NCBI RefSeq assembly: GCF_947387555.1
Contig: NZ_CANDNZ010000005.1
Location: 248,001-312,000, forward strand
DNA from: Thalassomonas sp. RHCl1
Lineage (GTDB): Bacteria > Pseudomonadota > Gammaproteobacteria > Enterobacterales > Alteromonadaceae
Direction: 5' to 3'
Length of the DNA: 64,000 nucleotides
This document shows, in pieces, positions 42,451-52,020 of this stretch. Each line of letters starts with the position of its first letter. Within the stretch, counting starts at the first letter, position 1. A program made the position numbers and the translations under genes. The notes under the pieces were generated by a model that was not told the origin of the DNA, did no database searches, and saw only the letters and a list, made by a program, of their open reading frames with translations.

Positions 42451-42765
42451 AATGGTTTCCTTTTTCTTGTTAAGAAAAAGTCTAGACCAGAACATAAGAC
42501 TTTAAAGATATTTGAACAGATATCACAGGAAAGACAGGTATATATTCTTGCTGCCCTACTTTAACGGTTATCCCCGACTCAAAAACCTGCCTGAGATGAC
42601 AAAGCTAAGCTGCTGACTTTATTTTAAGCACTTGCTCATTATTTAAAACCTTTAAGGGCAAAATAACAGCGTTCACTTGCCCTGCCGCTATCTTCTTTTT
42701 ACATATCCGACCAGTTTAGCTATATTGCCGCCACTTTAAGTATTTACTCTAAAAATAACGATAAA
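42451..42765. other. Divergent promoter region between SYLF lipoprotein and fadL
   Basis: These 315 bp separate two divergent genes. I see no protein gene, strong dyad or terminator. It presumably holds both promoters. Confidence 0.35.
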
Positions 42766-44304
42766 ATGACCAATCACAAGATAAAAATTGCCTTAACAGC
42801 ACTGGCAGTTTCCAGCACCTTAACCGCCGGGGTAAACGCCGCCGGTTATAAATTATATGAACAGTCCACCAGCGCTATGGGCAATGCCTATGCCGGGCGC
42901 GGCGCACAAATTACCGATGCCAGTGTCGGTTTTACCAATCCGGCCGCGCTGATCCATCTCAAGCAGGCACAATATTCTTTCGGTATCAATCTGATAGATG
43001 TTGACGGCAAGTACCGTAATGCCCGGGCCACCAGTGCAGCCGGTATGCCGGTAAGCGGCGGGCAAAGTGATAATATTGGCGGTATCAGTGCTATCCCCCA
43101 CTTTCATTATTACCAACCACTGAGTGAAAAGCTGGGATTAGGTCTGTCCCTGGCGGTGCCTTTTGGCACCAAAAGCGATTATGACGATGACTTTGTCGGC
43201 CGTTATTTTGCCCAAAAAACCGAATTAGATGTCGTCGCACTGCAAGGGGCACTCAGTTATCAGTTGACGGAGAAATTATCCATCGGCGGCGCCTTAGCCC
43301 TTAATTACGCCAAAGGGACTTTAAGCAAATATAAAGATCACGGCGGCTTATGCGAGCTCGGTGCAAATATCAATAATACCTATGCCCAGCTCAGCGGCGG
43401 CGCCTTTAGCGATGTTGCCCAAGACGCTTATTGTGACAGTGTTTACCAGGTAAAAGGCGACGATATTCAGCCGGGTTATACCTTAGGTTTGCATTACGCC
43501 ATCACAGATCAACTTAAACTTGCCCTGAGCTATCATTCTGAGGTTGACTATACCCTGAAAGGGGATTCAAGCATTTATAATACCCCGCTCAGTGGCGAGT
43601 TTGTCCCTTATAGCCAAAACCCGGAGCAATACTGGACAGTGCCGACCATTGCCGGTGTAGTCAACGGGCAAAAGTTACCGGCGATAGATTTAACCACAGG
43701 AAAACAGGCGATCAATGCACCGAAAAAAGAAGCGTCCAAGCTGAAATTGCATACCCCGCAAAGCGTAGTGTTCAGCCTGGACCATCAGTTTACTCAAGCG
43801 TTATCCTTCCAGTTTAGTGCCACCTGGACCGAGTGGAGCCAGTTCACCGATATCACCATAATGTCGGATGTTGATGAGATAAGCGATAAAACCATCAGCA
43901 CCAGCACCCAGATGCCGGAGAACTTAAACAGTGAAGGTTATATCGGCTACATCCCCGAGTACTGGCATAATACCTGGGCTTATGCCCTGGGAGCGACCTA
44001 CCGGTATAGTGATGAGCTCACCTTAAAAGCCGGTTTCGCCCGCGACTTTTCACCGGTGGACAGCAAATACCGCAGCGCCCGCATTCCGTCCGATGACAGA
44101 AGCTGGCTCACCTTAGGTGTACATTATCAATCCCAGAAAAAATGGAGTGCCGACTTTGCCGCCGGTATGATGTTTATGGATGACTCTTCGGTGTTGGATC
44201 ATGAATATAACGCCCAGGATAACCGTATTTATCAGTCCGAATATCAGGCGGATTATTCTATCAAGGCTTATGTGCTTTCTATGCAGTTGAATTACTTTTT
44301 ATAA
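42766..44304 (+). CDS. FadL-family outer membrane transporter
   Basis: This 512-residue outer-membrane beta-barrel imports long-chain fatty acids or other hydrophobic compounds. A signal peptide is followed by the hatch-domain pattern YKLYEQSTSAMGNAYAGRGA, then ITDASVGFTNPAALIHL (the conserved NPA). Regular barrel strands follow, to a C-terminal aromatic (NYFL). The hydrophobic-compound subgroup (FadL versus TodX) cannot be settled by eye. A strong terminator follows. Confidence 0.92.
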   Translation: MTNHKIKIALTALAVSSTLTAGVNAAGYKLYEQSTSAMGNAYAGRGAQITDASVGFTNPAALIHLKQAQYSFGINLIDVDGKYRNARATSAAGMPVSGGQSDNIGGISAIPHFHYYQPLSEKLGLGLSLAVPFGTKSDYDDDFVGRYFAQKTELDVVALQGALSYQLTEKLSIGGALALNYAKGTLSKYKDHGGLCELGANINNTYAQLSGGAFSDVAQDAYCDSVYQVKGDDIQPGYTLGLHYAITDQLKLALSYHSEVDYTLKGDSSIYNTPLSGEFVPYSQNPEQYWTVPTIAGVVNGQKLPAIDLTTGKQAINAPKKEASKLKLHTPQSVVFSLDHQFTQALSFQFSATWTEWSQFTDITIMSDVDEISDKTISTSTQMPENLNSEGYIGYIPEYWHNTWAYALGATYRYSDELTLKAGFARDFSPVDSKYRSARIPSDDRSWLTLGVHYQSQKKWSADFAAGMMFMDDSSVLDHEYNAQDNRIYQSEYQADYSIKAYVLSMQLNYFL

Positions 44305-44353
44305 GCAAACACTTTTTTAGCTCCGGCCTGCCTGATAGCTAATGGTTAACAAA

Positions 44354-44382
44354 AATCCCCGGCTTTGCGCCGGGTATTTTTT
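44354..44382 (+). terminator. Rho-independent terminator after fadL
   Basis: CCCGGC, a five-base loop, GCCGGG, then TATTTTTT. Confidence 0.82.
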
Positions 44383-44421
44383 CCCGTTCACACGGGTGCG
44401 CCAACGCTAAAAACAAGCCGG

Positions 44422-45297
44422 CTATAACATCAGACCATGGCGCTGTAGCCAGTTATCCACCAGCTGTTGATAACTGCCATCACGTTTGCTTTCAAGCAGT
44501 ATCTGCTCAAAACGCCTGGCAATCCCCATTAACCCCGGATAGTTGGACATCTTGGCAAAAGGCATAGGATAACCTTTAGAAAACAAAACATTATCATAGT
44601 AGCTTATGCTGTCTTGCAGACCTAGGGTGTTGATCAGATACAGGCCTATGGATTTGTCATTGATCACCACATCCATACGCTCAAACTCGATCATTTTAAA
44701 CAGCAATTCAGGTGTCCGGACACCATATAGCTGTTGATGGTAATCCCGGTTATCGGGTATATAACTGGCAGCCCCGTTTTGGTAGGGAAAGGCGGACCAG
44801 AAGCTTTTATGGTAGGAATAGCCGTTGACGATACCAATTTTTGCCCCAAGCTTTTGCATTTCGGCGTAACTGCCCAGCAGCGGCCGCTTTTTCGACTTTT
44901 TAACAAAAAACACATATTCGCTGACCCAGAGATCCTGCTGCGGATACCACAAATAGGGTTTTCTCGGGGCTTTGCGTGAAGCCGACATAATCGCCTCCGC
45001 CTGCCCTTTTTTAATGGTATTCCAGGCGCTGGACCAGGGCTGCTCGACAAATTTGACCGGTATTTTCATCTTGGCAAAAATATATTTGACGATATCGACA
45101 TTAATGCCATCCACCTGCCCGGTTTGTTCGTTGAAAAACTGCCAGGGGGGAAACGGGTGAGACAATACCAGCAGTTCAGGATGCGCCGGGGTCTGCAGTG
45201 CCGGCTCCGAAGTGGCAGAATAAGCCCGGCAGGAAATGACAAACAATAAAATCAACAATATCAAAATAGCAAATATACGCTGATTATTGCGGCTCAT
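44422..45297 (-). CDS. Family-3 extracellular solute-binding protein
   Basis: This protein is about 291 residues. The ATG at 45297 has a better ribosome site (CGAGGCGCC) than an in-frame ATG seven codons earlier. A membrane/signal segment (IFAILILLILLFVISC) is followed by the SBP_bac_3 fold: ELLVLSHPFPPWQFFNEQTG, VDGINVDIVKYIFAKMKI, VEQPWSSAWNTIKKGQAEAI and a closing QQLVDNWLQRHG. The FVISC ending could be a lipobox, making it a lipoprotein. No transporter genes are adjacent. Confidence 0.8.
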   Translation of the reverse strand: MSRNNQRIFAILILLILLFVISCRAYSATSEPALQTPAHPELLVLSHPFPPWQFFNEQTGQVDGINVDIVKYIFAKMKIPVKFVEQPWSSAWNTIKKGQAEAIMSASRKAPRKPYLWYPQQDLWVSEYVFFVKKSKKRPLLGSYAEMQKLGAKIGIVNGYSYHKSFWSAFPYQNGAASYIPDNRDYHQQLYGVRTPELLFKMIEFERMDVVINDKSIGLYLINTLGLQDSISYYDNVLFSKGYPMPFAKMSNYPGLMGIARRFEQILLESKRDGSYQQLVDNWLQRHGLML

Positions 45298-45426
45298 GGC
45301 GCCTCGATAAAAAGTCATGTAAAACAGCTACAACATGGAAGTAACTTTACTACCATTTTAGCAGGTCAATACCTGGCTGTTTCACTCAAGGCCATAAAGG
45401 GCCCCCAGCAAATATCAGATAAATGA

Positions 45427-45969
45427 TCACCTGTTTGCCTTTAACCGGGAAAAATACACCTCTTCGGCCACCACATCCGCCATTGACTCTACCCGGTCGA
45501 GCCAGGTTTTTCCCGTGAGGTGATCATATTCGTGTTGAAAAATACGTGCCAAAAAACCCTGCCAGCTAAGGCGGTGCTCTGTCCCCTGTTCATCCTGATA
45601 ACTAAAAGTCACTTGCCTGTGCCTGGGCACCAGGCCCCTTAATTTCGGCACACTGAGACAACCTTCCCAGTCTTTTTCCATTTCGGGCGAACAGGAGATG
45701 ATTTTCGGATTGATCATCACCACAGGCAACATGTCCGGCGCATCCGGATAGCGCTCATTCGCTTTTGAGGCGATGATCATAACCGCCCTTGGGTCAAACA
45801 CCTGGGGAGCGGCAATGCCGATGCCACCGGCCGCCAGCATGGTCTGCTTTAATTTTGCAATAAAAGCGGCTAACTCCGCATCTGAAAAGTCCTCTACGGC
45901 TTGTGCGCTTTGGCGTAAAACCTCTTCACCCAGCAGGGCTATTTTCATGGCTTGTTTGTCGCTTGGCAT
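45427..45969 (-). CDS. def: Peptide deformylase
   Basis: This 180-residue metal hydrolase removes the formyl group from new N-terminal Met. All three motifs are present: GIGIAAPQ (I), EGCLSV with metal ligand Cys104 (II), and HEYDH with His146, Glu147 and His150 (III). AAGGAAATGTT precedes the ATG. It is not next to fmt, so it may be an additional copy to the housekeeping def-fmt locus elsewhere. Confidence 0.94.
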   Translation of the reverse strand: MPSDKQAMKIALLGEEVLRQSAQAVEDFSDAELAAFIAKLKQTMLAAGGIGIAAPQVFDPRAVMIIASKANERYPDAPDMLPVVMINPKIISCSPEMEKDWEGCLSVPKLRGLVPRHRQVTFSYQDEQGTEHRLSWQGFLARIFQHEYDHLTGKTWLDRVESMADVVAEEVYFSRLKANR

Positions 45970-46038
45970 AACATTTCCTTCTTTTGCTTTTGCTGCTTGC
46001 CACTATCCGGCAAGGTTCACCCTAATTCTTGTCTATAA

Positions 46039-46071
46039 AAAATGCCGGCAAACACAGCTTACCGGCATTTT
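46039..46071 (-). terminator. Terminator of the S9 peptidase gene
   Basis: On the minus strand AAAATGCCGG, a 13-base loop, then CCGGCATTTTTT lie after the peptidase stop. Confidence 0.78.
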
Positions 46072-46125
46072 CTCAGACATTTTAGCACGCTGCAATTAAC
46101 CTGCTAACCTGCCACTTGCTTATCC

Positions 46126-48228
46126 TTATTCCTGGCTATGCTTGCTATCGGCATCACGGTACTTTTCAAACCAGGCAAGGATATGGCCGACTTTCTGGAT
46201 AAAGTTACTGGGCCGGGCATAAATGCCATGGCTGGCTTTAGGAATACGCACCATAGCGGTATCGACTTTTTGTAACTTTAATGCCTGATAATATTGCTCG
46301 GTTTCACTCATGGGGGTGCGGTAGTCCTGCTCGCCCGTCATCAGCATGGTCGGAGTTTTAACATTGCCCACCAAAGATAACGGCGAATGCTTCCATAAAT
46401 GCTCCACCTGCTCCCAGGGTTTGCCCGGCATCCAGTACTGGCTGAAATAGGGGTAATAATCTGCGGTCAGGCTAAAGCTGAGCCAGTTGATCACAGGTTT
46501 TACCACCACGGCGGCACGGAAACGGTCGGTTTTACCGACAATCCAGGACGTCAGTACGCCGCCGCCGGAGCCGCCGGTAACAAACAGCTCCTGTTCATCG
46601 ATATAGCCCTGGTCAATCACACCGTCAACCACATCCATTAAATCGTTATAATCCTTGGAGGGGTAATCGTGATGGATCAAATTGGCAAAATCTTTGCCAT
46701 AGGATGTACTGCCCCTGGGATTGGCCCATACCACGACATAACCTTTGGCAGCCATCAGTTGCAGCTCGGCGGCAAAGTTAGGACCATAGGCAGCATGGGG
46801 ACCGCCGTGGATTTCCAATATCAGCGGATATTTTTTCTTGGCGTCAAAGCCCGGCGGCAAAGCGATCCAGGACTCGATATCGCGGCCGTCAACAGAAGAT
46901 TTTACCGTCAAGGCTTGCACCTCGGCCAGAGATTTATGCCCCAGCAAGTCTTCATTTAAACGGGTCAATACCGTTTCATGGCCCTGGCGTTTTCTAAACA
47001 CCAGATCCGACGGCCGGCTGCTATCCCCTTTGGTATACACTAAAGCGCCGTTTTTTCCGGCGCGGAAATTACCTGAGGTATAAGGGCGTCCAAGGAATAA
47101 ACCGCCAAGTTCAATATCCAGCTCGCGCCGCTTACCGGACATATTGACATAACTGACCCGGCGCAGGCCATGGTCGTCATAGGAAAAATAAATGCCTTTG
47201 CCGTCCGTTGACCACTGAAGATCCTGGATATTACGGTCAAGTGTTTCCGTCAGGTTAACCGCGTTGCTGCCGTCTTTGTCCATCACGTACAGATCTAAAT
47301 TCTGGCTGGACATTTTCGTGTCTTCAAAGCTCAAATAAGCGATTTTATCGCCTTTGGGATTAACCACAGGGCGGCTATCCGGACCCGAGCGGCTGGTGAG
47401 CGCCTTGATACTGCCGTCTTTTACCGACACCTGGTAAATATCCGACTCCAGCGGGCGGTATTCCCAGTCGTCGTGACGGTTGGCGGAGAAAATCAGCTGC
47501 TCGCTGTCTGCCGACCAGCTGATAGTGCCGTTATGGTGATAATCCCCCCCGGTAATTTCCCTGGGGGTACCGCCGTTTGCCGGCACTACATATAAATGGC
47601 TGTAGCCGGGTTTGCCATAACCTGCACCGTCATTGCGATAGATAGTACTGTCGATATATTTGGCTTTACCCGCCCATTTGGCTCCTTCAGGCTTTTCCGG
47701 CATGTCTTTGAATAAGGTCGTGCCCTTGCCTTTTTTAAACATGGAGAATGCCAGCCACTTACCATCCGGCGACCAGGAAATATCTCCCGGGGATTGCAAT
47801 AAGTTGGTGATGCGCGCCGTTTGTCCGCTGTCGAGCCAACGCACATATAACTGGCTTTTACCTTCGACCGAAGAAATATAGGCCAGGCGCTTACCGTCGG
47901 GTGAAAACCTCGCCATACGGTAACTGGCTTTACCCGAGAGTAACGGCTTGTGGTTATTGCCGTTAATATCAACCTGCCACAGATTAGTGCGGGTACCGTC
48001 GGACATGATATCCATTGAGCGGCGCTCATAGATCAGGGTTTGGCCATCCGGGCTGAGCCTTGGCGAGGCGGCGTATTCAAGTTCAAAAATATCCTTATAA
48101 TCGAGCATCTGCGCCTTGCCGGCTGCCGCCTGGTGCTCCGCCATGGCGCCAGTCGCCGTTAAGGTCATCACCGCCAGGGCCAGGCCTTTGAGCGAAGTGA
48201 CCAGTGTTGTTTTATTATTGCTTGCCAT
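46126..48228 (-). CDS. S9-family (prolyl oligopeptidase-like) secreted peptidase
   Basis: This protein is about 700 residues from the ATG at 48228; an earlier ATG adds 23 residues ahead of the signal peptide (SLKGLALAVMTLTATGAMA). The N-terminal half is a seven-bladed TolB-like propeller (repeats ending in SPDGK). The C-terminal half is the alpha/beta hydrolase with Ser554 in TGGSGGGVLTSW, an upstream EIHGGPHAAYG, and the late HGIYARPS with the catalytic His. This fits the S9C acylaminoacyl-peptidase-like group. It probably cuts peptides in the periplasm. Confidence 0.92.
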   Translation of the reverse strand: MASNNKTTLVTSLKGLALAVMTLTATGAMAEHQAAAGKAQMLDYKDIFELEYAASPRLSPDGQTLIYERRSMDIMSDGTRTNLWQVDINGNNHKPLLSGKASYRMARFSPDGKRLAYISSVEGKSQLYVRWLDSGQTARITNLLQSPGDISWSPDGKWLAFSMFKKGKGTTLFKDMPEKPEGAKWAGKAKYIDSTIYRNDGAGYGKPGYSHLYVVPANGGTPREITGGDYHHNGTISWSADSEQLIFSANRHDDWEYRPLESDIYQVSVKDGSIKALTSRSGPDSRPVVNPKGDKIAYLSFEDTKMSSQNLDLYVMDKDGSNAVNLTETLDRNIQDLQWSTDGKGIYFSYDDHGLRRVSYVNMSGKRRELDIELGGLFLGRPYTSGNFRAGKNGALVYTKGDSSRPSDLVFRKRQGHETVLTRLNEDLLGHKSLAEVQALTVKSSVDGRDIESWIALPPGFDAKKKYPLILEIHGGPHAAYGPNFAAELQLMAAKGYVVVWANPRGSTSYGKDFANLIHHDYPSKDYNDLMDVVDGVIDQGYIDEQELFVTGGSGGGVLTSWIVGKTDRFRAAVVVKPVINWLSFSLTADYYPYFSQYWMPGKPWEQVEHLWKHSPLSLVGNVKTPTMLMTGEQDYRTPMSETEQYYQALKLQKVDTAMVRIPKASHGIYARPSNFIQKVGHILAWFEKYRDADSKHSQE

Positions 48229-48330
48229 TATTATTATTTTTCCTGCCAATGAAAGTGCATAAATTAAACACAAGTTAGCACAAGACAACAATGCCAAAAT
48301 TGTAACGCATTGTTATGCCCTGTTTTTATA

Positions 48331-48711
48331 CTATTTTTTATAGTAAAGGGCACAGGCAGCCCCGGCAGGATCCTTGATCACCACATAACGATCTGCTCCG
48401 CCCATCGACTTGATTTCGGTCAGCAACTCGCCCCCCTGTGCCACCACCTGCTTTGCCGCCTGCTCTATGTCTGCCACCAAAAAATAAGGTAACCAACTGG
48501 CCGGCAAATCCGCATTTACCCCGCGGGCATGGCAGATGCCGGTTACAGGCTCATTGGTTTCAGGATGGTTCATGGAATAATCGTTATACTCCCCCATGTC
48601 TACCGCTTCTGCCTGCCAGCCGATCACCTGCTGGTAAAAGTCTTTTACTTCAATGGCATTGCCCACGGTTAAGTCTATCCATGCCAGTTCACCGGTTTGT
48701 TTCTTGTTCAT
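48331..48711 (-). CDS. VOC-family (glyoxalase/bleomycin-resistance fold) protein
   Basis: This 126-residue protein has two beta-alpha-beta-beta-beta units: ELAWIDLTVGNAIEVKDFYQ and VIGWQAEAVDMGEY, then WLPYFLVADIEQAAKQVVAQ and the end IKDPAGAACALYYK. The function within VOC is not predictable (enzyme or binding protein). Short, standalone gene between the S9 peptidase and the kinase. Confidence 0.86.
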   Translation of the reverse strand: MNKKQTGELAWIDLTVGNAIEVKDFYQQVIGWQAEAVDMGEYNDYSMNHPETNEPVTGICHARGVNADLPASWLPYFLVADIEQAAKQVVAQGGELLTEIKSMGGADRYVVIKDPAGAACALYYKK

Positions 48712-48769
48712 GTCTTGTTCCCGTTAATAATTGGTTCAACCTTAGGGTCTGTTTAACATATAACGGCGG

Positions 48770-50605
48770 TCAACTTTTAGCCACTGCCAATTTAGGATTT
48801 TTCGGATAAAATTTATCGGGTAAGACATTAATATGTTCAAAAAAGCGGGTATCTTTATAGGGCAATTTCATAAAGCCCGAGATCCCTATGCCGGTAATGG
48901 TAGGTAATAACTGCAGCAACTCCGCCAGGCACTGGGTGAATTCCTCAACCTTATCGTGATTAAGCAGCATCAGGTAACTGTGAATTTTAAGATGGGTAGG
49001 CAGCACCTCGAAAATGATACAGCCGGTGTGGTGAATAAGGTTCAGCCGCGCCAGCACCGCCATAATATCATCCGGCAGGTGCAGATATTCATCGGGATCT
49101 TTACCGTCTTCAAAATAGGAGTGCAAGCGGGTGACATCGTCCATTTCCGGTACCGGACTGACATCAAAGGGAATTCTTTGCTCAGGGGAGGCAATAAACA
49201 TATCGGTTTCATGCTCGCGCTCAACATGCAAGGTATAACGGGCATTAAACAAACAGCTCTTGAACATACCGATATGGAAAATGCCCTGGGCCAGATGCAC
49301 CATGTTATTGACCGCACTTTGAAAAGAGGCTTTAAGGGCCTGGTCGAACAGGGTCAGGTTGGAATCGATATAAACGCCGTCTTTTTCCCAGCGGATCGCA
49401 AGCCCCCCTACCACGGGGAAATTACCTAAGCGGCTTACCGCGGCAATAAAGGCTTTTTCGGTATCCCCCATGCCCATTAGAAAGTTTTTATAGTATTTTT
49501 CCAGCTGGACGTCATCAACATCACTTAAGCCTTCTTCTTCCGACGAGGCCCGTAAAAACGACTTACGCGAACCATAAACCACGGTATCTATGTCTTCGTC
49601 TGTGTGTTTCACCCAAACCGGCACCAGCGGCTCTTCGCTATATACCGTCGGCTCATCCGCCAATACCAGCTGTTTAAAATAATGCAGATGCGAGAAAAAA
49701 TAATCCCCCGCCTGACGGCGCATTTTCGCGCAGTCGCTGAGCATGCCGTCAATCACCTTGGCCAATGCCTTGGGCAAACCGAGGGAGCTGGCGGGAATAA
49801 CCTTGCTGCCATAACGGCACGACTGGCCGGAGGCCAGGGCATATAAGGTCGCCGCCAGACCCTGCTCGTCAAAACGCGGCGAAGACAACCCGCCTTCAAG
49901 CTGCTCCGGGCCGATAAAATAAACATCGCCGAGACGGGCATTGGAATTTTGCAAGTCGCTGCTCATCAAATCCATCACATTATTGGCGGTACTTTGCCCG
50001 AAGATATCCATCTGGGCAGTGACCGACGAGCCCCAGTCCACCAGGTAGACCTTGCCGTCGCTCTCGTCATAGACCACGTTTGAGGGTTTGATATCCCCGT
50101 GCACATAAGGTTTGCCGCCGTCATGGCTTTTACTGGTACGCAGATACAATAAAATCTCCGCCAGCTGAATGGCAATATTAACCACCAGCTCGGGACTGAG
50201 CGGTCCCAGCTTATGGGACAGGCGCTCCAGATCCAGTCCCGGCGCCCGGGACATCTGCAAAATCGATTGCCGCTTGATTTTATGAAAGTCGATCACCCGG
50301 GGGATTCTCGGATGGTTTAACTCCCCCTGGATATCGGCTTCATCCGCCAAACGGTCCTGGACATGCTGAGGCAGGGTGATGCGGGAAAACTTAAACACAA
50401 ACGGCTTGCCTTCGCTGTTTTCACCGTTAAAGACAAAACCATAAGCCCCCTTGCCCAGCAAAGAAATATTCGCATACCCCAGTTGTTTAAGTTGTTGCTG
50501 ACAAAGCTCCACCCATTGCTTTAACTTTTCCGCATCCTTGTGGCTTAACAGATAGATCGACTGCTCTTCGGCAATGTAAAAATGTTGGAGTTTTTTCGCT
50601 GTCAT
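48770..50605 (-). CDS. Hanks-type Ser/Thr protein kinase with long unknown C-terminus
   Basis: This protein is about 611 residues from the ATG at 50605 (AGGAAAAGC upstream; an earlier in-frame ATG at 50629 lacks one). Kinase landmarks: glycine loop LGKGAYGFVFNG, lysine strand FVFKFSR, catalytic loop HGDIKPSNV (Asp171), and DWGS (Asp190) in place of DFG. The kinase ends near residue 310. The C-terminal 300 residues have no domain I recognise; they include ISGFMKLPYKD and many acidic stretches. No membrane span is seen. A phosphatase partner is not encoded nearby. Confidence 0.85.
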   Translation of the reverse strand: MTAKKLQHFYIAEEQSIYLLSHKDAEKLKQWVELCQQQLKQLGYANISLLGKGAYGFVFNGENSEGKPFVFKFSRITLPQHVQDRLADEADIQGELNHPRIPRVIDFHKIKRQSILQMSRAPGLDLERLSHKLGPLSPELVVNIAIQLAEILLYLRTSKSHDGGKPYVHGDIKPSNVVYDESDGKVYLVDWGSSVTAQMDIFGQSTANNVMDLMSSDLQNSNARLGDVYFIGPEQLEGGLSSPRFDEQGLAATLYALASGQSCRYGSKVIPASSLGLPKALAKVIDGMLSDCAKMRRQAGDYFFSHLHYFKQLVLADEPTVYSEEPLVPVWVKHTDEDIDTVVYGSRKSFLRASSEEEGLSDVDDVQLEKYYKNFLMGMGDTEKAFIAAVSRLGNFPVVGGLAIRWEKDGVYIDSNLTLFDQALKASFQSAVNNMVHLAQGIFHIGMFKSCLFNARYTLHVEREHETDMFIASPEQRIPFDVSPVPEMDDVTRLHSYFEDGKDPDEYLHLPDDIMAVLARLNLIHHTGCIIFEVLPTHLKIHSYLMLLNHDKVEEFTQCLAELLQLLPTITGIGISGFMKLPYKDTRFFEHINVLPDKFYPKNPKLAVAKS

Positions 50606-50840
50606 GCTTTTCCTGTACCCGGGGAACACCTGCTTAACCTGAACAGGTGCGCTAAAAAGATATTATATCCTGCAGATATCCAAGCAAATTACACATTTAT
50701 CAGGGCAACAACAAGGGCTAAAACCGGATCCGCTAAAAAAATTTCCACATGTCATATTTTCTTCACACTGTTAGCTTATCCTGCCCCTGCTTTGAAATTT
50801 TACTTCATTGTTTCTATCCCTGGATTGCAGTGGCTTGAGG

Positions 50841-50963
50841 TAAAAATATTAAATAGGTCCTTTTTTAATATTTTTAGTGCACCCTTAAGTCACTGCCATT
50901 TGGACGCTATTTGTCGAAATGGACATATCGATACCCGCTCTGCCACTGGCAGAGCGTTTTTTT
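50841..50963 (+). ncRNA. Candidate small RNA ending at an orphan terminator
   Basis: No plus-strand gene lies upstream, yet a strong terminator ends at 50963. The segment opens with a perfect 13-bp inverted repeat (TAAAAATATTAAA at 50841-50853, its complement at 50864-50876, 10-base loop). A short linker and the terminator hairpin follow. The 5' end is a guess. Confidence 0.35.
50936..50963 (+). terminator. Strong orphan plus-strand terminator
   Basis: CGCTCTGCC, a three-base loop, GGCAGAGCG, then seven Ts: a perfect 9-bp GC-rich stem with no coding gene before it on this strand. Confidence 0.82.
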
Positions 50964-51277
50964 ATTTGGCTGACAAACTTTTCTCTGCCAGCCACATTAT
51001 CCCGGGAAGAATTAAAGAAAACCAAATCACTCACGTCGCCACTTTATAAAGATAATGTGCTGCCAGCCAGAGGATCGATGATAAAGCCCGGGTCTGCGTA
51101 TTATTATTTGACAGCAATGATTCCGACAATATGCTGCTCGATGCGCGGCGATACCCGGAGTGATTATCAGGCTTTGCCCCCTCAGACGCGCTGGAGATTT
51201 TTCCCAAACCGTAACATTGAAAGCGGCATAGAACCGGTGCCGAAAATGCAGACGCTGGATGTGAAAACAAAAAAAGA
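50964..51277. other. Intergenic region downstream of the HTH-REC gene
   Basis: Open frames exist on both strands here, but none has a ribosome site, family motif or sensible composition. I see nothing that I would call a gene. Confidence 0.35.
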
Positions 51278-51850
51278 TCAATCGTTAACGGTTATATCCA
51301 CTAAGCTGTTGGCCACTGCCAGCAACCTTTGATTATCAAAAGGTTTCGCTAATATCGCCCCGGCCCCCATAGCTTTAGCTTTTTGCAATTGTTCCTCGTT
51401 ACAACCGGAAAGCACCAAAACAGGGATTTTGCTAAGTTCGGGATTATTCGTCAGCACCTCTAATACCGAAAAACCATCCATACCCGGCATCATTAAATCT
51501 AAGGTGATTAAATTCACTTTAGTATCGGCAAGCGCCAAACCGGCCTGAAACCCGTCCCTGGCATGAATAATATGCCAGCCATCACGGCGCATCACCCGGG
51601 TGATGGCATTGGCCATTTCTTCATCATCTTCAACCACCAGCACCCGTTTTTCCCGGGATAACAACTCTTGCGGCACCGGCATCTGGTTGCGAGTTAAAAA
51701 AGCCAGGAATTCTTCTTTTAATACCCGGTTATTACCCCTGCCCGGTAATTTATAACCCTTTAAATACCCTTGCTCAATCCAGCGAATCACAGTTCGTAAA
51801 TGCACCCCGCAATATTTTGCAATCTGCCCGGTGGAAAAGGATTCGTTCAT
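51278..51850 (-). CDS. hnoC: Response regulator with N-terminal HTH (HnoC-like)
   Basis: The 190-residue protein begins with an excisionase/MerR-like helix-turn-helix (MNESFSTGQIAKYCGVHLRT, VIRWIEQGYLKGYKLPGRG). A receiver domain follows (VLVVEDDEEM, phospho-acceptor Asp118 in LITLDLMMPGMDG, LVLSG, and KPF). This order and its place next to an H-NOX operon match HnoC of Shewanella oneidensis. There, HnoC is a repressor of the nitric-oxide signalling genes, released on phosphorylation. It is divergent from the operon at 52021, with TGTCA repeats between. Confidence 0.83.
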   Translation of the reverse strand: MNESFSTGQIAKYCGVHLRTVIRWIEQGYLKGYKLPGRGNNRVLKEEFLAFLTRNQMPVPQELLSREKRVLVVEDDEEMANAITRVMRRDGWHIIHARDGFQAGLALADTKVNLITLDLMMPGMDGFSVLEVLTNNPELSKIPVLVLSGCNEEQLQKAKAMGAGAILAKPFDNQRLLAVANSLVDITVND

Positions 51851-51900
51851 TTTTTTACCTGTTTTCTGTGATTACATGTCATTTAATCTATACTTTAAAC

Positions 51901-51920
51901 ATATGTCACATATGTCACAT
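51901..51920. promoter_or_regulatory. Tandem ATATGTCAC repeats, candidate HnoC site
   Basis: ATATGTCAC is repeated head-to-tail (51901-51909 and 51910-51918). A further TGTGATTACATGTCA lies at 51868-51882. These TGTCA/TGTGA half-sites sit in the divergent promoter of the HTH-REC gene and the H-NOX operon. Confidence 0.55.
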
Positions 51921-52020
51921 AAGCAATATTTTCACAATGTAAACATTTTCAATGCAAAACCGGCGGCGGATAATATAGTTAACCGCCTGATAATTAACAT
52001 GATAATGAATAGGTGGTATT

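Noticed and set aside
50919-51332. 137-residue plus-strand frame downstream of the kinase
   Set aside because: It starts within the terminator region, has no ribosome site or known motif, and overlaps the HTH-REC gene on the other strand. Composition is mixed.
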